Origin: UBA4781 sp963674975
GTDB taxonomy: Bacteria > Chloroflexota > Anaerolineae > Anaerolineales > Anaerolineaceae
NCBI GenBank assembly: GCA_963674975.1
Contig: OY771913.1
Coordinates: 1,426,001 to 1,490,000 of the forward strand
Length of the DNA stretch: 64,000 nucleotides
Reading direction: 5' to 3'
In this document: positions 25,435 through 34,090 of the stretch, piece after piece
Layout of the letters: each line of letters begins with the position of its first letter
Numbering within the stretch: position 1 is the first letter of the stretch
Position numbers and translations under genes: made by a program
Notes under the pieces: model-generated
Database searches by the model: none
What the model was told of the DNA's origin: nothing
What the model saw: only the letters and a program-made list of their open reading frames with translations

Positions 25435-25457
25435 GGGGCGGTCTTCAGAACCGCCCC
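25435..25457 (-). terminator. Hairpin after PTS IIC gene
   Basis: GGGGCGGT (25435-25442) pairs with ACCGCCCC (25450-25457); on the minus strand the stem is followed by ATCTTTTC. It probably terminates or attenuates transcription between the PTS permease and the small membrane protein. Confidence 0.6.
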
Positions 25458-25504
25458 AATCGCCATTCATAACTCCGGCAGAAGGGATGCTACCTACTGT
25501 TTAT

Positions 25505-26905
25505 CTATTTCTTACCCTTGCCTGCGGGTTTGGGTGCACCTGCCAGCACATCCCAGGCTGTAGGATTCCTCTGGTAGAAGAAGAAAAGCAGAAGAACAAT
25601 AACAGCCAGTACGATCAAGCCGATCAAGCCGCCCAGCAGTTGCACGATTTTGGTGAACGCCAAACCGGTCCAGATGAACCCATCTGCAATACTGGTGATC
25701 TTTGCAGCCCCTTCAGGCATAGCAAATCCGGCATTCACGGCAGCTGATGTGAAGAAATCAGCCATACCGGTCGCAATATAGAATCCCGCGATCAATTCCA
25801 ATGTTCCAGCAATGATCATGCGGAATATGTTCCCGCGCATCAATGGAGCAAACAAGGCAACGACAAAGGGAATTACAGCGAGGTCCGCAAAGAGCAGAAC
25901 ATGGTTTCCTGGCAGAATGATGCTCAGCACAATGGCAATGGGTACCAGCACCAGCGCAGTGGAGATGGCTGCCGGATGCCCGATCAGGATCGCAGAATCG
26001 AGACCAATATAGATCTCTCGGTCGCTGGCGCGTTTCTTCATAAAATCACGCGCTGCTTCAGAGATCGGGATCAAGCCTTCCATCAAAATTTGTACCATGC
26101 GCGGTAACAGGAGCATGACCGCAGCCAGGTTAATACCTGTCTGCAGGATCTTAACCACCGCCTGCTCAGCATTATAGTAACCCATCACACCCAGCACAAG
26201 ACCAATGACCAACCCCAGAATAACCGGTTCCCCAAACACCCCCAGTTTCTTCTGGATAGTTTCAGGATCAGCCTTCCAATTTTTCACACCGGGGATCTTA
26301 TCGATAACCCAGTTAGTGATAATTGCGAATGGAACCCCCGGGGCTGATGTAAGGTGTGGAATGGAAATACCAGGTAGTTTATAAAAACTCTGCACTGCTT
26401 TGGCTGTCCAATCAGCCAGGAATAGTGCCAGAGCGGCTGCAATCGCCGCTGCGACCAATCCATAGGTCAAATTGCCCGTGACAATATAGACCAGCGACCC
26501 AAGAAATGCAAAATGCCAGAAATTCCATACATCAATATTCAGGGTCTTCGTCCATTTGATCAGCAGAAAGACGATATTTACAGCCAACGCAATTGGGATT
26601 ACCCATAGACCAACATCGGTTCCAAAAGCAATAGCCGCCGCGGATGGCCAACCGACATCCACCACATCCCGCTGGATATTCCAGTTGGTGACCATTGCCT
26701 GGGCACTATCAGATAATGTCGCCCACATTAAATTGATGACCAGATTGATGCCAATAAACGCAATACCGATGGTAACACCCGCACGGAATGCTTTGCCGGG
26801 CTTGGCTCCCAGGATCAATCCCAAAATGAAAATAATAATGGGTAGAACAACAGTTGCCCCCAAAGAATCAATTACAGCTCTTAAAGTAGTAAGGAAGGTC
26901 TCCAT
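25505..26905 (-). CDS. gatC: PTS galactitol-type permease, EIIC
   Basis: Encodes 466 residues with about ten to twelve membrane segments, the size and style of GatC-family EIIC proteins that translocate a polyol or sugar while EIIB phosphorylates it. The region with N-W-V-I-D-K-I-P-G-V and the G-x-P-V-I-L-G-L block fits the family. It follows the EIIB gene by 25 bases. The usual galactitol catabolic genes (tagatose-bisphosphate aldolase, galactitol-1-phosphate dehydrogenase) are absent; the neighbours are instead a 2-oxo-acid dehydrogenase complex, so the substrate may not be galactitol. Confidence 0.9.
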   Translation of the reverse strand: METFLTTLRAVIDSLGATVVLPIIIFILGLILGAKPGKAFRAGVTIGIAFIGINLVINLMWATLSDSAQAMVTNWNIQRDVVDVGWPSAAAIAFGTDVGLWVIPIALAVNIVFLLIKWTKTLNIDVWNFWHFAFLGSLVYIVTGNLTYGLVAAAIAAALALFLADWTAKAVQSFYKLPGISIPHLTSAPGVPFAIITNWVIDKIPGVKNWKADPETIQKKLGVFGEPVILGLVIGLVLGVMGYYNAEQAVVKILQTGINLAAVMLLLPRMVQILMEGLIPISEAARDFMKKRASDREIYIGLDSAILIGHPAAISTALVLVPIAIVLSIILPGNHVLLFADLAVIPFVVALFAPLMRGNIFRMIIAGTLELIAGFYIATGMADFFTSAAVNAGFAMPEGAAKITSIADGFIWTGLAFTKIVQLLGGLIGLIVLAVIVLLLFFFYQRNPTAWDVLAGAPKPAGKGKK

Positions 26906-26930
26906 GCTAACGCCTCCTATTCACTTTTAC

Positions 26931-27218
26931 TTATTTGCTTAAAATTTCAACGATCTGTTCGATAGCATCCTCCTTTCCAATTCCCGTTAAGAAAGCCAAA
27001 GTATGAATGACCGGAACTCCCAAATTTTCAGGGACAGGGGTGGTTGTTACAATAAGGTCTGCATCTCCCGCCAGTGATTTAACCTCAGAAGCTTTGCACT
27101 GCCGGGTTGTTATTTCAATCCCGCGCTCTTTCAATGCTTCTTCTATTGCTTTAGCTACAACGGTAGATGTAGCAATAGCAGTACCGCATGCCACCAGGAC
27201 TCTTTTTAATCCAACCAT
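26931..27218 (-). CDS. gatB: PTS galactitol-type EIIB
   Basis: Encodes 95 residues. The phosphocysteine is C11 in V-A-C-G-T-A-I-A-T-S-T, the P-loop-like motif of GatB. AAAGGAG stands just before the ATG at 27218, so the longer open frame starting at 27251 is rejected. It transfers phosphate from EIIA to the sugar in the EIIC channel. It is encoded between EIIA and EIIC. Confidence 0.93.
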   Translation of the reverse strand: MVGLKRVLVACGTAIATSTVVAKAIEEALKERGIEITTRQCKASEVKSLAGDADLIVTTTPVPENLGVPVIHTLAFLTGIGKEDAIEQIVEILSK

Positions 27219-27282
27219 GTTTTCTCCTTTAAAAAGATTAACTACTTTCATTGTAAACAGGATTGGAAAATATTCAATAATG

Positions 27283-27762
27283 CTATTTTGTTTTCTTTTC
27301 TTTGTTGAGAGCAGCTACGACTTCATCGTATGTTTTCGCGTTCATGAGCGCGGTTACTACATCGGGAGCCTGCAGGACACTGGCGATCTCCTGCAGCATT
27401 TCGATCTGGGCTTTGGGTTGTTCCAGGGCAAGCAAAAAAACCAGGCTTACCGGTACCGTTTCTGCTGGAACTGCCATATTTTGGAATGGGACAGGGTGCG
27501 CCAGAGTAGCCAGCGCTAAAGCGGGTTTATAGACATGTTCAATATCTGTATGAGGAATGGCAGCGTTGAAAGCGCCGCCAAGGGGAAGGCCGGTTGGCAG
27601 CCGGCTTTCCCTTTCAATAGCAGCTTCAATGAAGCTTTCTTTCACATATCCAGTTTTATAAAGTTCATTTCCAAGTAATCGTATTATTTCCGTTGAATCA
27701 GCGACGTTTGCACTTAATAGAACCCCTTGGGGTTCAAGAAGATCCAAAATCGCTTGGCTCAT
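27283..27762 (-). CDS. gatA: PTS galactitol/fructose-type EIIA
   Basis: Encodes 159 residues of the mannitol/fructose-class EIIA fold. The phosphorylated histidine is H71 in A-I-P-H-T-D. Its ATG overlaps the stop codon of the E2 acyltransferase gene by four bases (ATGA), which ties the PTS and the dehydrogenase complex into one coupled operon. EIIA accepts phosphate from HPr, not encoded here. Confidence 0.92.
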   Translation of the reverse strand: MSQAILDLLEPQGVLLSANVADSTEIIRLLGNELYKTGYVKESFIEAAIERESRLPTGLPLGGAFNAAIPHTDIEHVYKPALALATLAHPVPFQNMAVPAETVPVSLVFLLALEQPKAQIEMLQEIASVLQAPDVVTALMNAKTYDEVVAALNKEKKTK

Positions 27763-29090
27763 AAAATCATTACTCCTGGATTTTCCAACCCTTTCTTCAC
27801 ATCTGCAAGGAATTCTGCTACAACCGCTCCATCGATCACACGATGATCGGCAATAGCCACAACAGACATGATCGGTTTCAGGACCGGGTTTTTATTTTCA
27901 TCCGGAACGAATTTTTCAACGATGTTTCCTACTGCCAGAATAGCACTCTGGGGAGGATTGATGATCGCGGTAAAGCGGTCGATCCCATACATTCCCAGAT
28001 TGGAAATGGTGAACGTTCCACTTTCCAGATCTTCAGGCACCAGTTTGTTATTTCTGGCTCTTTCGGCAAGGTCTTTTAATTCATCGTGGATCTGGAAAAT
28101 TCCCTTTTGCTCCGTGTTCTTGATGACCGGAACGATCAAACCATCCGGAATGGCTACACCTACTCCCATGTGAACATAAGGGAGCAGCACCACTTCATTG
28201 CCTTCCAGGCGGCTGTTCATGGTAGGATGGCGCAGCAGCGCCCATGCTACGATTTTGGTCAGCAAAGCCGTATAGGAGAATTTTTTCATAACGCCGTTGA
28301 CCTTTTTCGCAGAGACATCCCGCAGCGTTCGGGCGGTATCCATATTGATATCGACCTGGAATGTGATCTCGGGAGCCTGCTGCCAGCTTTTGGTCATGTT
28401 TTCAGCGATGATACGGCGCATTCCTCTTAGTGGAATTCTGGTAGGCTCAGCAGATGCAGTAGTGCCAGCTGTTTGTGCGATAGGAGCGGCAGCCATATTT
28501 CGTACATCGGCTTCCTGAATTCTTCCTTTGGGTCCGCTGCCTGTAATTGATGCCAGGTTTATACTGCCTTCAGCAGCTACCCGTCGTGCAGCAGGAGTAG
28601 CTGCTGCTTTACCGACCGGTTTTTCGACCTTCGGTTGGGCAATGTAAGCTTCTACATCAGCTTTCGTGATCTTTCCATCAGGTCCGCTGCCCTGCAGAAC
28701 ATCAGCACCAATCCCCGCATCCTGCATCATACGCTGGGCAACCGGAGTTGCATTTCCGGTAGCTGCAGGTTCTGTAGAAACAGCAGGGACTTCAGCAGGC
28801 TTGGGAGTCAAAGCTGGTGCAGCGGTTTCTGCATCCGTTGGCAGCGCTTCACCGGGCTGCAAGATATAAGCAATGATCTTGGTAACCGGAACAACATCGC
28901 CGACCTTGTAGCGGACTCCGGATAAAATTCCGCTCTCCGGAGCTTCTACTTCCATGCTGAGCTTGTCGGTCGAAACAGTTGCGATCGGATCCCCTTTTTC
29001 TACCTTATCTCCATCTTTCTTCAACCATTCGAGAATTTCAGACTCTTCCTGGGTAAATCCGAACTTGGGCATGATAATTTCTTTTGCCAT
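27759..29090 (-). CDS. Dihydrolipoamide acyltransferase E2
   Basis: Encodes 443 residues. One lipoyl domain carries the lipoylated lysine K43 in T-D-K-L-S-M-E-V-E-A; two peripheral subunit-binding domains follow (near 112-148 and 164-200, each with A-T-P-x-A-x-R and G-x-G-P-x-G-x-I), then the catalytic chloramphenicol-acetyltransferase-like domain with H-R-V-I-D-G near the C-terminus. AGGAG precedes the ATG. It acts with the E1 pair encoded upstream. Two subunit-binding domains are unusual; most bacterial E2 proteins have one. No E3 (lipoamide dehydrogenase) gene is present here. Confidence 0.93.
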   Translation of the reverse strand: MAKEIIMPKFGFTQEESEILEWLKKDGDKVEKGDPIATVSTDKLSMEVEAPESGILSGVRYKVGDVVPVTKIIAYILQPGEALPTDAETAAPALTPKPAEVPAVSTEPAATGNATPVAQRMMQDAGIGADVLQGSGPDGKITKADVEAYIAQPKVEKPVGKAAATPAARRVAAEGSINLASITGSGPKGRIQEADVRNMAAAPIAQTAGTTASAEPTRIPLRGMRRIIAENMTKSWQQAPEITFQVDINMDTARTLRDVSAKKVNGVMKKFSYTALLTKIVAWALLRHPTMNSRLEGNEVVLLPYVHMGVGVAIPDGLIVPVIKNTEQKGIFQIHDELKDLAERARNNKLVPEDLESGTFTISNLGMYGIDRFTAIINPPQSAILAVGNIVEKFVPDENKNPVLKPIMSVVAIADHRVIDGAVVAEFLADVKKGLENPGVMIL

Positions 29091-29101
29091 AGGTTGCTCT
29101 C

Positions 29102-30088
29102 CTAGTAGACACCCTGAACAAGTTTACGAGTTTCTTCGACAATGTTTTCTACCTGCGGTGCCGCATGGTATTCCAGATTGCGGTTATACGGAATTGGCAT
29201 ATCCAATCCAGCCAGCCGGCGAACCGGAGCATCGAGATAAGCGAACGCTTCGCTTTCGATAATTCTGGCTACCACCTCTCCACCAAAACCACCTGTTTTC
29301 GCAGCTTCGTGTACAACAAGAGCCTTTCCAGTTTTAATGATGGATTTTGTAATAGGCTCCATATCCAGTGGATTGAGGGTGCGCGGATCGATCACTTCAG
29401 CTTCAATGCCTTCTTCAGCCAATTTGTCAGCAGCTTCCAACGAGCGTATTACTTCTACTGAAGTTGCCACAATGGTTACATCTTTCCCTTCGCGCACAAC
29501 ATTGCTTTTACCGATCGGCAGGGTATACATTTCCTCCGGAACCGGTCCCTTGGTTTTATAAAGCAGTTTATTTTCAAAGAACATCACCGGGTTATCATCT
29601 GCGATAGCTGCCAGCAGCAGCCCTTTCGCATCGTAGGGGGTGCTCGGCATAACAACCTTCAACCCCGGGACATGTACGAACCAGTTTTCATAGCTTCCGG
29701 AATGCTGAGCAGCTGCGCCGGTGCCAGAACCGCCTGGTAAACGCAGCACCATGGGAACTTTTGCTTTCCCGCCAAACATAAAGCGGATCTTGGCTGCCTG
29801 CAAAACAAGCTGTTCCATACAAAGCACCACAAAATCACTGAACATGATCTCACCGACCGGGCGCATACCGGTGATAGCAGACCCTACACAGGCACCGGCA
29901 ATTCCAGCTTCTGAGATTGGAGAGTCGATGACTCGATCTCGACCATACTTCTTCTGTAAATCGGCAGATACACCAAATGCTCCACCGTATACGCCGATAT
30001 CTTCACCAATAAGAAATACTCGCTCATCTTCTTTCATTGACTGATCAAGCGCTTCGTACAACGCTTCTCGATAAGTTAGCTCACGCAT
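29102..30088 (-). CDS. 2-oxo-acid/acetoin dehydrogenase E1 beta
   Basis: Encodes 328 residues of the E1 beta (transketolase C-terminal-like) family: G-E-D-I-G-V-Y-G-G near the N-terminus, D-R-V-I-D-S-P-I-S-E-A-G-I-A-G in the pyrimidine-binding region and the late E-V-I-D-P-R-T-L-N-P-L-D. The ATG at 30088 overlaps the end of the E1 alpha gene by eight bases (ATGCGTGA); a longer frame upstream is rejected. With E1 alpha it decarboxylates a 2-oxo acid or cleaves acetoin using thiamine diphosphate and passes the acyl group to E2. Confidence 0.93.
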   Translation of the reverse strand: MRELTYREALYEALDQSMKEDERVFLIGEDIGVYGGAFGVSADLQKKYGRDRVIDSPISEAGIAGACVGSAITGMRPVGEIMFSDFVVLCMEQLVLQAAKIRFMFGGKAKVPMVLRLPGGSGTGAAAQHSGSYENWFVHVPGLKVVMPSTPYDAKGLLLAAIADDNPVMFFENKLLYKTKGPVPEEMYTLPIGKSNVVREGKDVTIVATSVEVIRSLEAADKLAEEGIEAEVIDPRTLNPLDMEPITKSIIKTGKALVVHEAAKTGGFGGEVVARIIESEAFAYLDAPVRRLAGLDMPIPYNRNLEYHAAPQVENIVEETRKLVQGVY

Positions 30089-31052
30089 AGACGCCCTCCA
30101 AAATAGTTGAAAGATCAGGTTCCGGGCTGTTTTCTGCATATTCGACAGCGGCTTGGATGTCCTGTTTTACCTGCTGTTTAATTTTTTCCATCTCTTTATC
30201 TGTCACACCGATCTTGGCTGCAAAGCGGGGAATGGGATCCTTCTTCATCCATTCCTTCACTTCTTCACGGGTGCGATATGCCTGGCGGTCGCTCTTGGAA
30301 TGACCGCGCCAGCGGTAGGTAATCGCTTCAATCAGGGTCGGTCCGTTTCCTTTGCGTGCCCGATTTGCCGCATCGCGTACCGCTTTATTTACTGCAAAAA
30401 CGTCATTTCCATCAACGGTCACACCCTTGATGCCATAAGACCCGGCACGAGAGCTGATCTCTTCGATCTTGAACGCATAATCAAAAGGAGTAGACATTGC
30501 ATATTGGTTGTTTTCACACAAATAGATGATCGGTAAATTCCAAATGCTTGCCATATTGAGCGCTTCATGAAAAGCGCCTTCATTTGCTGCACCATCTCCG
30601 AACAACGTCAGAGCTACCTGTTTCGTCTTGCGGATCTTAATACTCAAACCAACTCCTACGGAAATAGGAAGATTGCCGGCAACCACGCCGTTGGCACCCA
30701 GGTTGTTCGAGTCTACGTCCGCAATATGCATGGAGCCGCCCCGCCCGCGGCAGTATCCGGTTTCTTTTCCCAGAAATTCCGCCATCATGTGTTTCAAATC
30801 ACCGCCCCAAGCCAGAAAATGTCCATGTCCGCGGTGAGTATTCAGCAGATAATCATCGCGGGTAATAGCGCTGCTTGCACCAACCGGGATCGCTTCCTGC
30901 CCGATGGAAAGATGCATCGTTCCATGTACTTTTCCTAATGCGTACATTTCTTCTGCATTTTCCTCAAAAGCCCTTGTAAGTATCATGATATAAAGTAAAT
31001 GACGGGCTTCTTCAGGTGTATATACTCCTTCAATTAATTTTTCTTTTTCCAT
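30081..31052 (-). CDS. 2-oxo-acid/acetoin dehydrogenase E1 alpha
   Basis: Encodes 323 residues with the thiamine-diphosphate motif G-D-G-A-A-N-E-G-A-F-H-E-A-L-N near residue 150, S-I-G-Q-E-A near 50 and R-W-R-G-H-S-K-S-D near 250. GGAGG precedes the ATG. It begins the enzyme part of the operon, 20 bases after the SorC-type regulator. Sequence alone does not separate pyruvate dehydrogenase from acetoin dehydrogenase; the length and lack of an N-terminal extension are closer to AcoA-type E1 alpha. Confidence 0.92.
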   Translation of the reverse strand: MEKEKLIEGVYTPEEARHLLYIMILTRAFEENAEEMYALGKVHGTMHLSIGQEAIPVGASSAITRDDYLLNTHRGHGHFLAWGGDLKHMMAEFLGKETGYCRGRGGSMHIADVDSNNLGANGVVAGNLPISVGVGLSIKIRKTKQVALTLFGDGAANEGAFHEALNMASIWNLPIIYLCENNQYAMSTPFDYAFKIEEISSRAGSYGIKGVTVDGNDVFAVNKAVRDAANRARKGNGPTLIEAITYRWRGHSKSDRQAYRTREEVKEWMKKDPIPRFAAKIGVTDKEMEKIKQQVKQDIQAAVEYAENSPEPDLSTILEGVYA

Positions 31053-31072
31053 TAATCAAACCTCCAACAAAT

Positions 31073-32026
31073 TTATAAAAATGGTTCAACCGCTGATGAA
31101 TCTGTTATGAGAATATCCAACAAATTTCCATCAAGCGCCGCTTTGATTGCGGGAGATTTCTTTTCTCCTGCAGCAATTGCCAGAACAATTGCCTTCCCCT
31201 CACGAATACGCCGATAGTCGGCGGCGACTACGCGATCATTGATCTGTCCTTCAATGATCTTTCCTTTTTCATTGAAAAACCAGCCGCATGTATATCCGAC
31301 CGCTCCCTGGTCTCGTATTTCAATGAACTCATATGGTTCCATATAACCCATACGAACCACGCTGGAATCACGGGGATCTTCGGAAATACATCCGATCCCT
31401 GCCAGAATAATATCTGATTTATAGGCAAGATCGATGGTGCTTTGAATGGATTTTTCTCGAATGATCGTTTCACGCGAAGTTTTGCTATCCATAAGCATAG
31501 GAGCATTCAATGCATAATAACCGGCATGAAGTTTTTTGGCTAAAGAACTCATTAATTCAGGACCATCAATGGAGGGATTGCTTTTTATCCCCATCGCTCC
31601 CAAAATCTGGACGACTTTTACATTGGTCAATTGAACGGGTTTAAAAACGTTGACCAATTCGAAAATAGATGTTCCCGTAGAAATTGAGATGATCTGATCA
31701 TCCTCGATCAGCTTGCTAAAAACTTCTGCTCCCTGTTCACCCACAAAATGAAGCGTCTGGTTGTAGCTCAGTTTCCCCCGATTCACCACCACAGCATTCT
31801 TTAATTTATAGCGGTGGATCAATTTCTCTTCAAATTCCACATTTCGAATCGAGGGGAAATTTACCTTGTGCTCAACCACTCCTTTAAGTTCAGCTTCGGT
31901 GAGCAAGCGCGAGATCGCCGATCGAGAATAACCAAAAGCAAGGGCTATCTCATTTTGACTGCGTCTTTCCAGATAATACATTGACGCTATTTCTGCCAGC
32001 ATGTGCCTTCTTGAATCAGGTTTCAT
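31073..32026 (-). CDS. SorC/DeoR-type sugar-binding transcriptional regulator
   Basis: Encodes about 317 residues: an N-terminal helix-turn-helix (S-Q-N-E-I-A-x-A-F-G-Y-S-R-S-A-I-S-R-L-L at about 22-41) and a C-terminal sugar-phosphate-binding domain with I-S-I-S-T-G-T-S-I-F near 120 and G-I-G-C-I near 235. The ATG at 32026 best matches family N-termini; an ATG at 32047 is an alternative. Regulators of this group bind phosphorylated sugars, matching the product of the PTS encoded at the end of the same operon. Candidate operators lie just upstream. Confidence 0.85.
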   Translation of the reverse strand: MKPDSRRHMLAEIASMYYLERRSQNEIALAFGYSRSAISRLLTEAELKGVVEHKVNFPSIRNVEFEEKLIHRYKLKNAVVVNRGKLSYNQTLHFVGEQGAEVFSKLIEDDQIISISTGTSIFELVNVFKPVQLTNVKVVQILGAMGIKSNPSIDGPELMSSLAKKLHAGYYALNAPMLMDSKTSRETIIREKSIQSTIDLAYKSDIILAGIGCISEDPRDSSVVRMGYMEPYEFIEIRDQGAVGYTCGWFFNEKGKIIEGQINDRVVAADYRRIREGKAIVLAIAAGEKKSPAIKAALDGNLLDILITDSSAVEPFL

Positions 32027-32070
32027 GGTTCGTACAATCCTTTGCATGGTCTTTCTAACTATATCATCAA

Positions 32071-32114
32071 AGTGAATAATTTTCACTATTGTTATGATTA
32101 TTTCACATATGTGA
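32071..32114. promoter_or_regulatory. Candidate operators for the SorC-type regulator
   Basis: AGTGAATAATTTTCACT (32071-32087) is an inverted repeat with AGTGAA/TTCACT arms, and TCACATATGTGA (32103-32114) is a perfect 12-base palindrome; both share the GTGA/TCAC core. They lie in the leader of the regulator-PTS-dehydrogenase operon. Binding by the adjacent SorC-type protein is inference. Confidence 0.5.
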
Positions 32115-32263
32115 CCTGCTGTCAAGAAGAAAAACGAATTTCAAAGATATTCCCCTCTATAAGGAAGTTGCTTTTACTCGATCCTCCAAGTATGGGCTGG
32201 TGGAATTTCCAATAGTTCCCGTGTTACAATCCAAAATCAATTCTATAAAGTAAGGGAGAAACC

Positions 32264-33049
32264 TTGTTTATCATCCTATCAAAATTTTTGCCGCTGCTAA
32301 TATATCCTCTTGGGTTGGGGATCCTTTTCCTAATTATTGCCGCTTTACTACCCCGCAAAAAGAAAACCGGAAAAACTCTGGTTATACTTACGATCCTGAT
32401 TTTATGGATCGGTTCCACCTCTCCTGTTGCCACAGCTTTAGCCCGTTCGCTGGAATGGCAGTACACGTACCCCGAAGAAATTCCTCAAGCCGATGCCATC
32501 ATTGTTTTGGGCGGGGGAACAGAACCAGCGATCGAACCCAGAGAATTCGTTGAAGTAAACAGCGCAGGAGATAGAGTTATTGCTGCAGCTCAACTGTATC
32601 GGGAAGGGAAAGCACCAATTTTGATCCTCAGCGGCGGGAACATCAGCTGGATGAGCAATGGGTCTTCCACTCCGGCTCAACAAATGGCTGACCTTCTTGC
32701 ATTTATGGATGTCCCTTCTTCTGCCATGATCCTGGATAACACATCCCAGAATACTTACGAAAATGCCGTCAATGTCAAAGAGATCATTGAAGAAAATGGT
32801 TTCAAGACGGTACTGCTGGTCACATCTGCCATGCATATGCCCCGCTCTGTTATGCTGTTTGAGCAGCAGGGTATCTCCGTGATCCCCATTCCGGTCGATT
32901 ATTCCATAGTTGAGAATGTGAGTACCGAACAATCCTTTCTGGATACGATCTATGGATTCGTGCCAAGCGTGGGGAACTTAGCGATGACAACGAACGTTTT
33001 AAAAGAGTACATTGGCATCTGGACGTATTCTATTAAAGGCGAATTGTAG
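32264..33049 (+). CDS. YdcF/SanA-type DUF218 membrane protein
   Basis: Encodes 261 residues with two N-terminal membrane helices (about 5-28 and 38-58) and a DUF218 domain: A-I-I-V-L-G-G-G near 79, S-G-G near 124 and S-A-M-H-M-P-R-S near 188. Family members such as ElyC/SanA act in envelope or lipid-carrier metabolism. The start is TTG, with AAGGGAG well placed before it. It is transcribed alone, ending at a strong hairpin. Confidence 0.88.
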   Translation: MFIILSKFLPLLIYPLGLGILFLIIAALLPRKKKTGKTLVILTILILWIGSTSPVATALARSLEWQYTYPEEIPQADAIIVLGGGTEPAIEPREFVEVNSAGDRVIAAAQLYREGKAPILILSGGNISWMSNGSSTPAQQMADLLAFMDVPSSAMILDNTSQNTYENAVNVKEIIEENGFKTVLLVTSAMHMPRSVMLFEQQGISVIPIPVDYSIVENVSTEQSFLDTIYGFVPSVGNLAMTTNVLKEYIGIWTYSIKGEL

Positions 33050-33228
33050 GAACTCTTTTCATAAATTAGGTCATGAAACATATTGCAGGGAGATAGATCA
33101 ATTTATTTCCAAAGAGTCTCTTTCATAACATATCGGTTAGAGCATAATGTCACATGTACTCACATTTCTCTGAACTGTTTACTATGAAAAAGTAAAATCA
33201 TTGTTTTCAATGCTCAAAATATTGCACA

Positions 33229-33266
33229 AGAAAGACCTTTCAATTAATATTTTGAAAGGTCTTTCT
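33229..33266 (+). terminator. Intrinsic terminator after ydcF-like gene
   Basis: AGAAAGACCTTTCAA (33229-33243) and TTGAAAGGTCTTTCT (33252-33266) form a 15-bp perfect stem with an 8-base loop. The U tract is short. It closes the ydcF-like transcript ahead of the promoter for the NYN gene (TATAAT at 33281-33286). Confidence 0.65.
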
Positions 33267-33322
33267 CTATGTTTCATTGCTATAATGCAATTAGAAACAA
33301 ATAAATGATAAGGATTTTTAGA

Positions 33323-34078
33323 ATGATAGGATCAAACATTCAGCCGGGAGATCGAAGGATTGCCGTATTAATCGATGGAGATAATGCACAGCCTTCCTTG
33401 ATTGAAAAAATTCTGGCAGAAGCTAGTAAATATGGAACAGCCACCATCCGTAGGACTTATGGTGATTGGACAACCGCAAATATGGGTGGATGGAAGGATT
33501 CACTGCAAACATACGCCATTCAACCCATTCAACAATTCCGCTATACTGTGGGTAAGAACGCCACAGATTCAGCCATGATCATCGATGCTATGGATATTCT
33601 CTACAGCGGCAGTGTAGATGGGTTCTGCCTGGTTTCCAGCGACAGCGATTACACACGTCTGGCAACCCGTATTCGAGAAAAGGGCTTTTTCGTAATGGGG
33701 ATCGGACAAAAGAAAACCCCGCGCGCTTTTGTGAACGCCTGTGACATTTTCGTTTACACCGAAAACCTGCTCCCAAGAAGACAATCACAAAAGCAAAGTG
33801 ATAAGAAAAGGAGCACCAAGAAAAGTCCTGAACCTGCCACTCCCGATCCGGTTCCTCTTCTAAAACAGGCTTTTGATATTGCCGTTCAGGAAGATGGTTG
33901 GGCTTTTTTGGGCACATTGGGACATCACATGCGCCAGCTGGATCCCGGGTTTGATGCCCGTACCTATGGGCACAACCAGCTTTCTACTTTAATTCGCGCT
34001 TATTCAAAGGTCTTTGAGATCAAAGAAGTAAAATCACCCGAAGGAAATTCGGTAATCTACGTTCGATTAAAGGAATAG
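33323..34078 (+). CDS. NYN-domain nuclease-like protein with OST-HTH/LOTUS domain
   Basis: Encodes 251 residues. The NYN (PIN-like) domain spans about 10-140 with the acidic metal site I-D-G-D-N, D-S-A-M-I-I-D-A and S-S-D-S-D-Y; a lysine/serine-rich linker leads to a C-terminal OST-HTH/LOTUS-like winged helix (about 180-250) that likely binds RNA. The ATG at 33323 follows AAGGA; the in-frame ATG at 33305 has no ribosome site. It heads a run of five plus-strand genes. The family is thought to process RNA, but bacterial targets are not defined. Confidence 0.88.
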   Translation: MIGSNIQPGDRRIAVLIDGDNAQPSLIEKILAEASKYGTATIRRTYGDWTTANMGGWKDSLQTYAIQPIQQFRYTVGKNATDSAMIIDAMDILYSGSVDGFCLVSSDSDYTRLATRIREKGFFVMGIGQKKTPRAFVNACDIFVYTENLLPRRQSQKQSDKKRSTKKSPEPATPDPVPLLKQAFDIAVQEDGWAFLGTLGHHMRQLDPGFDARTYGHNQLSTLIRAYSKVFEIKEVKSPEGNSVIYVRLKE

Positions 34079-34090
34079 AAAGGAAAAACA

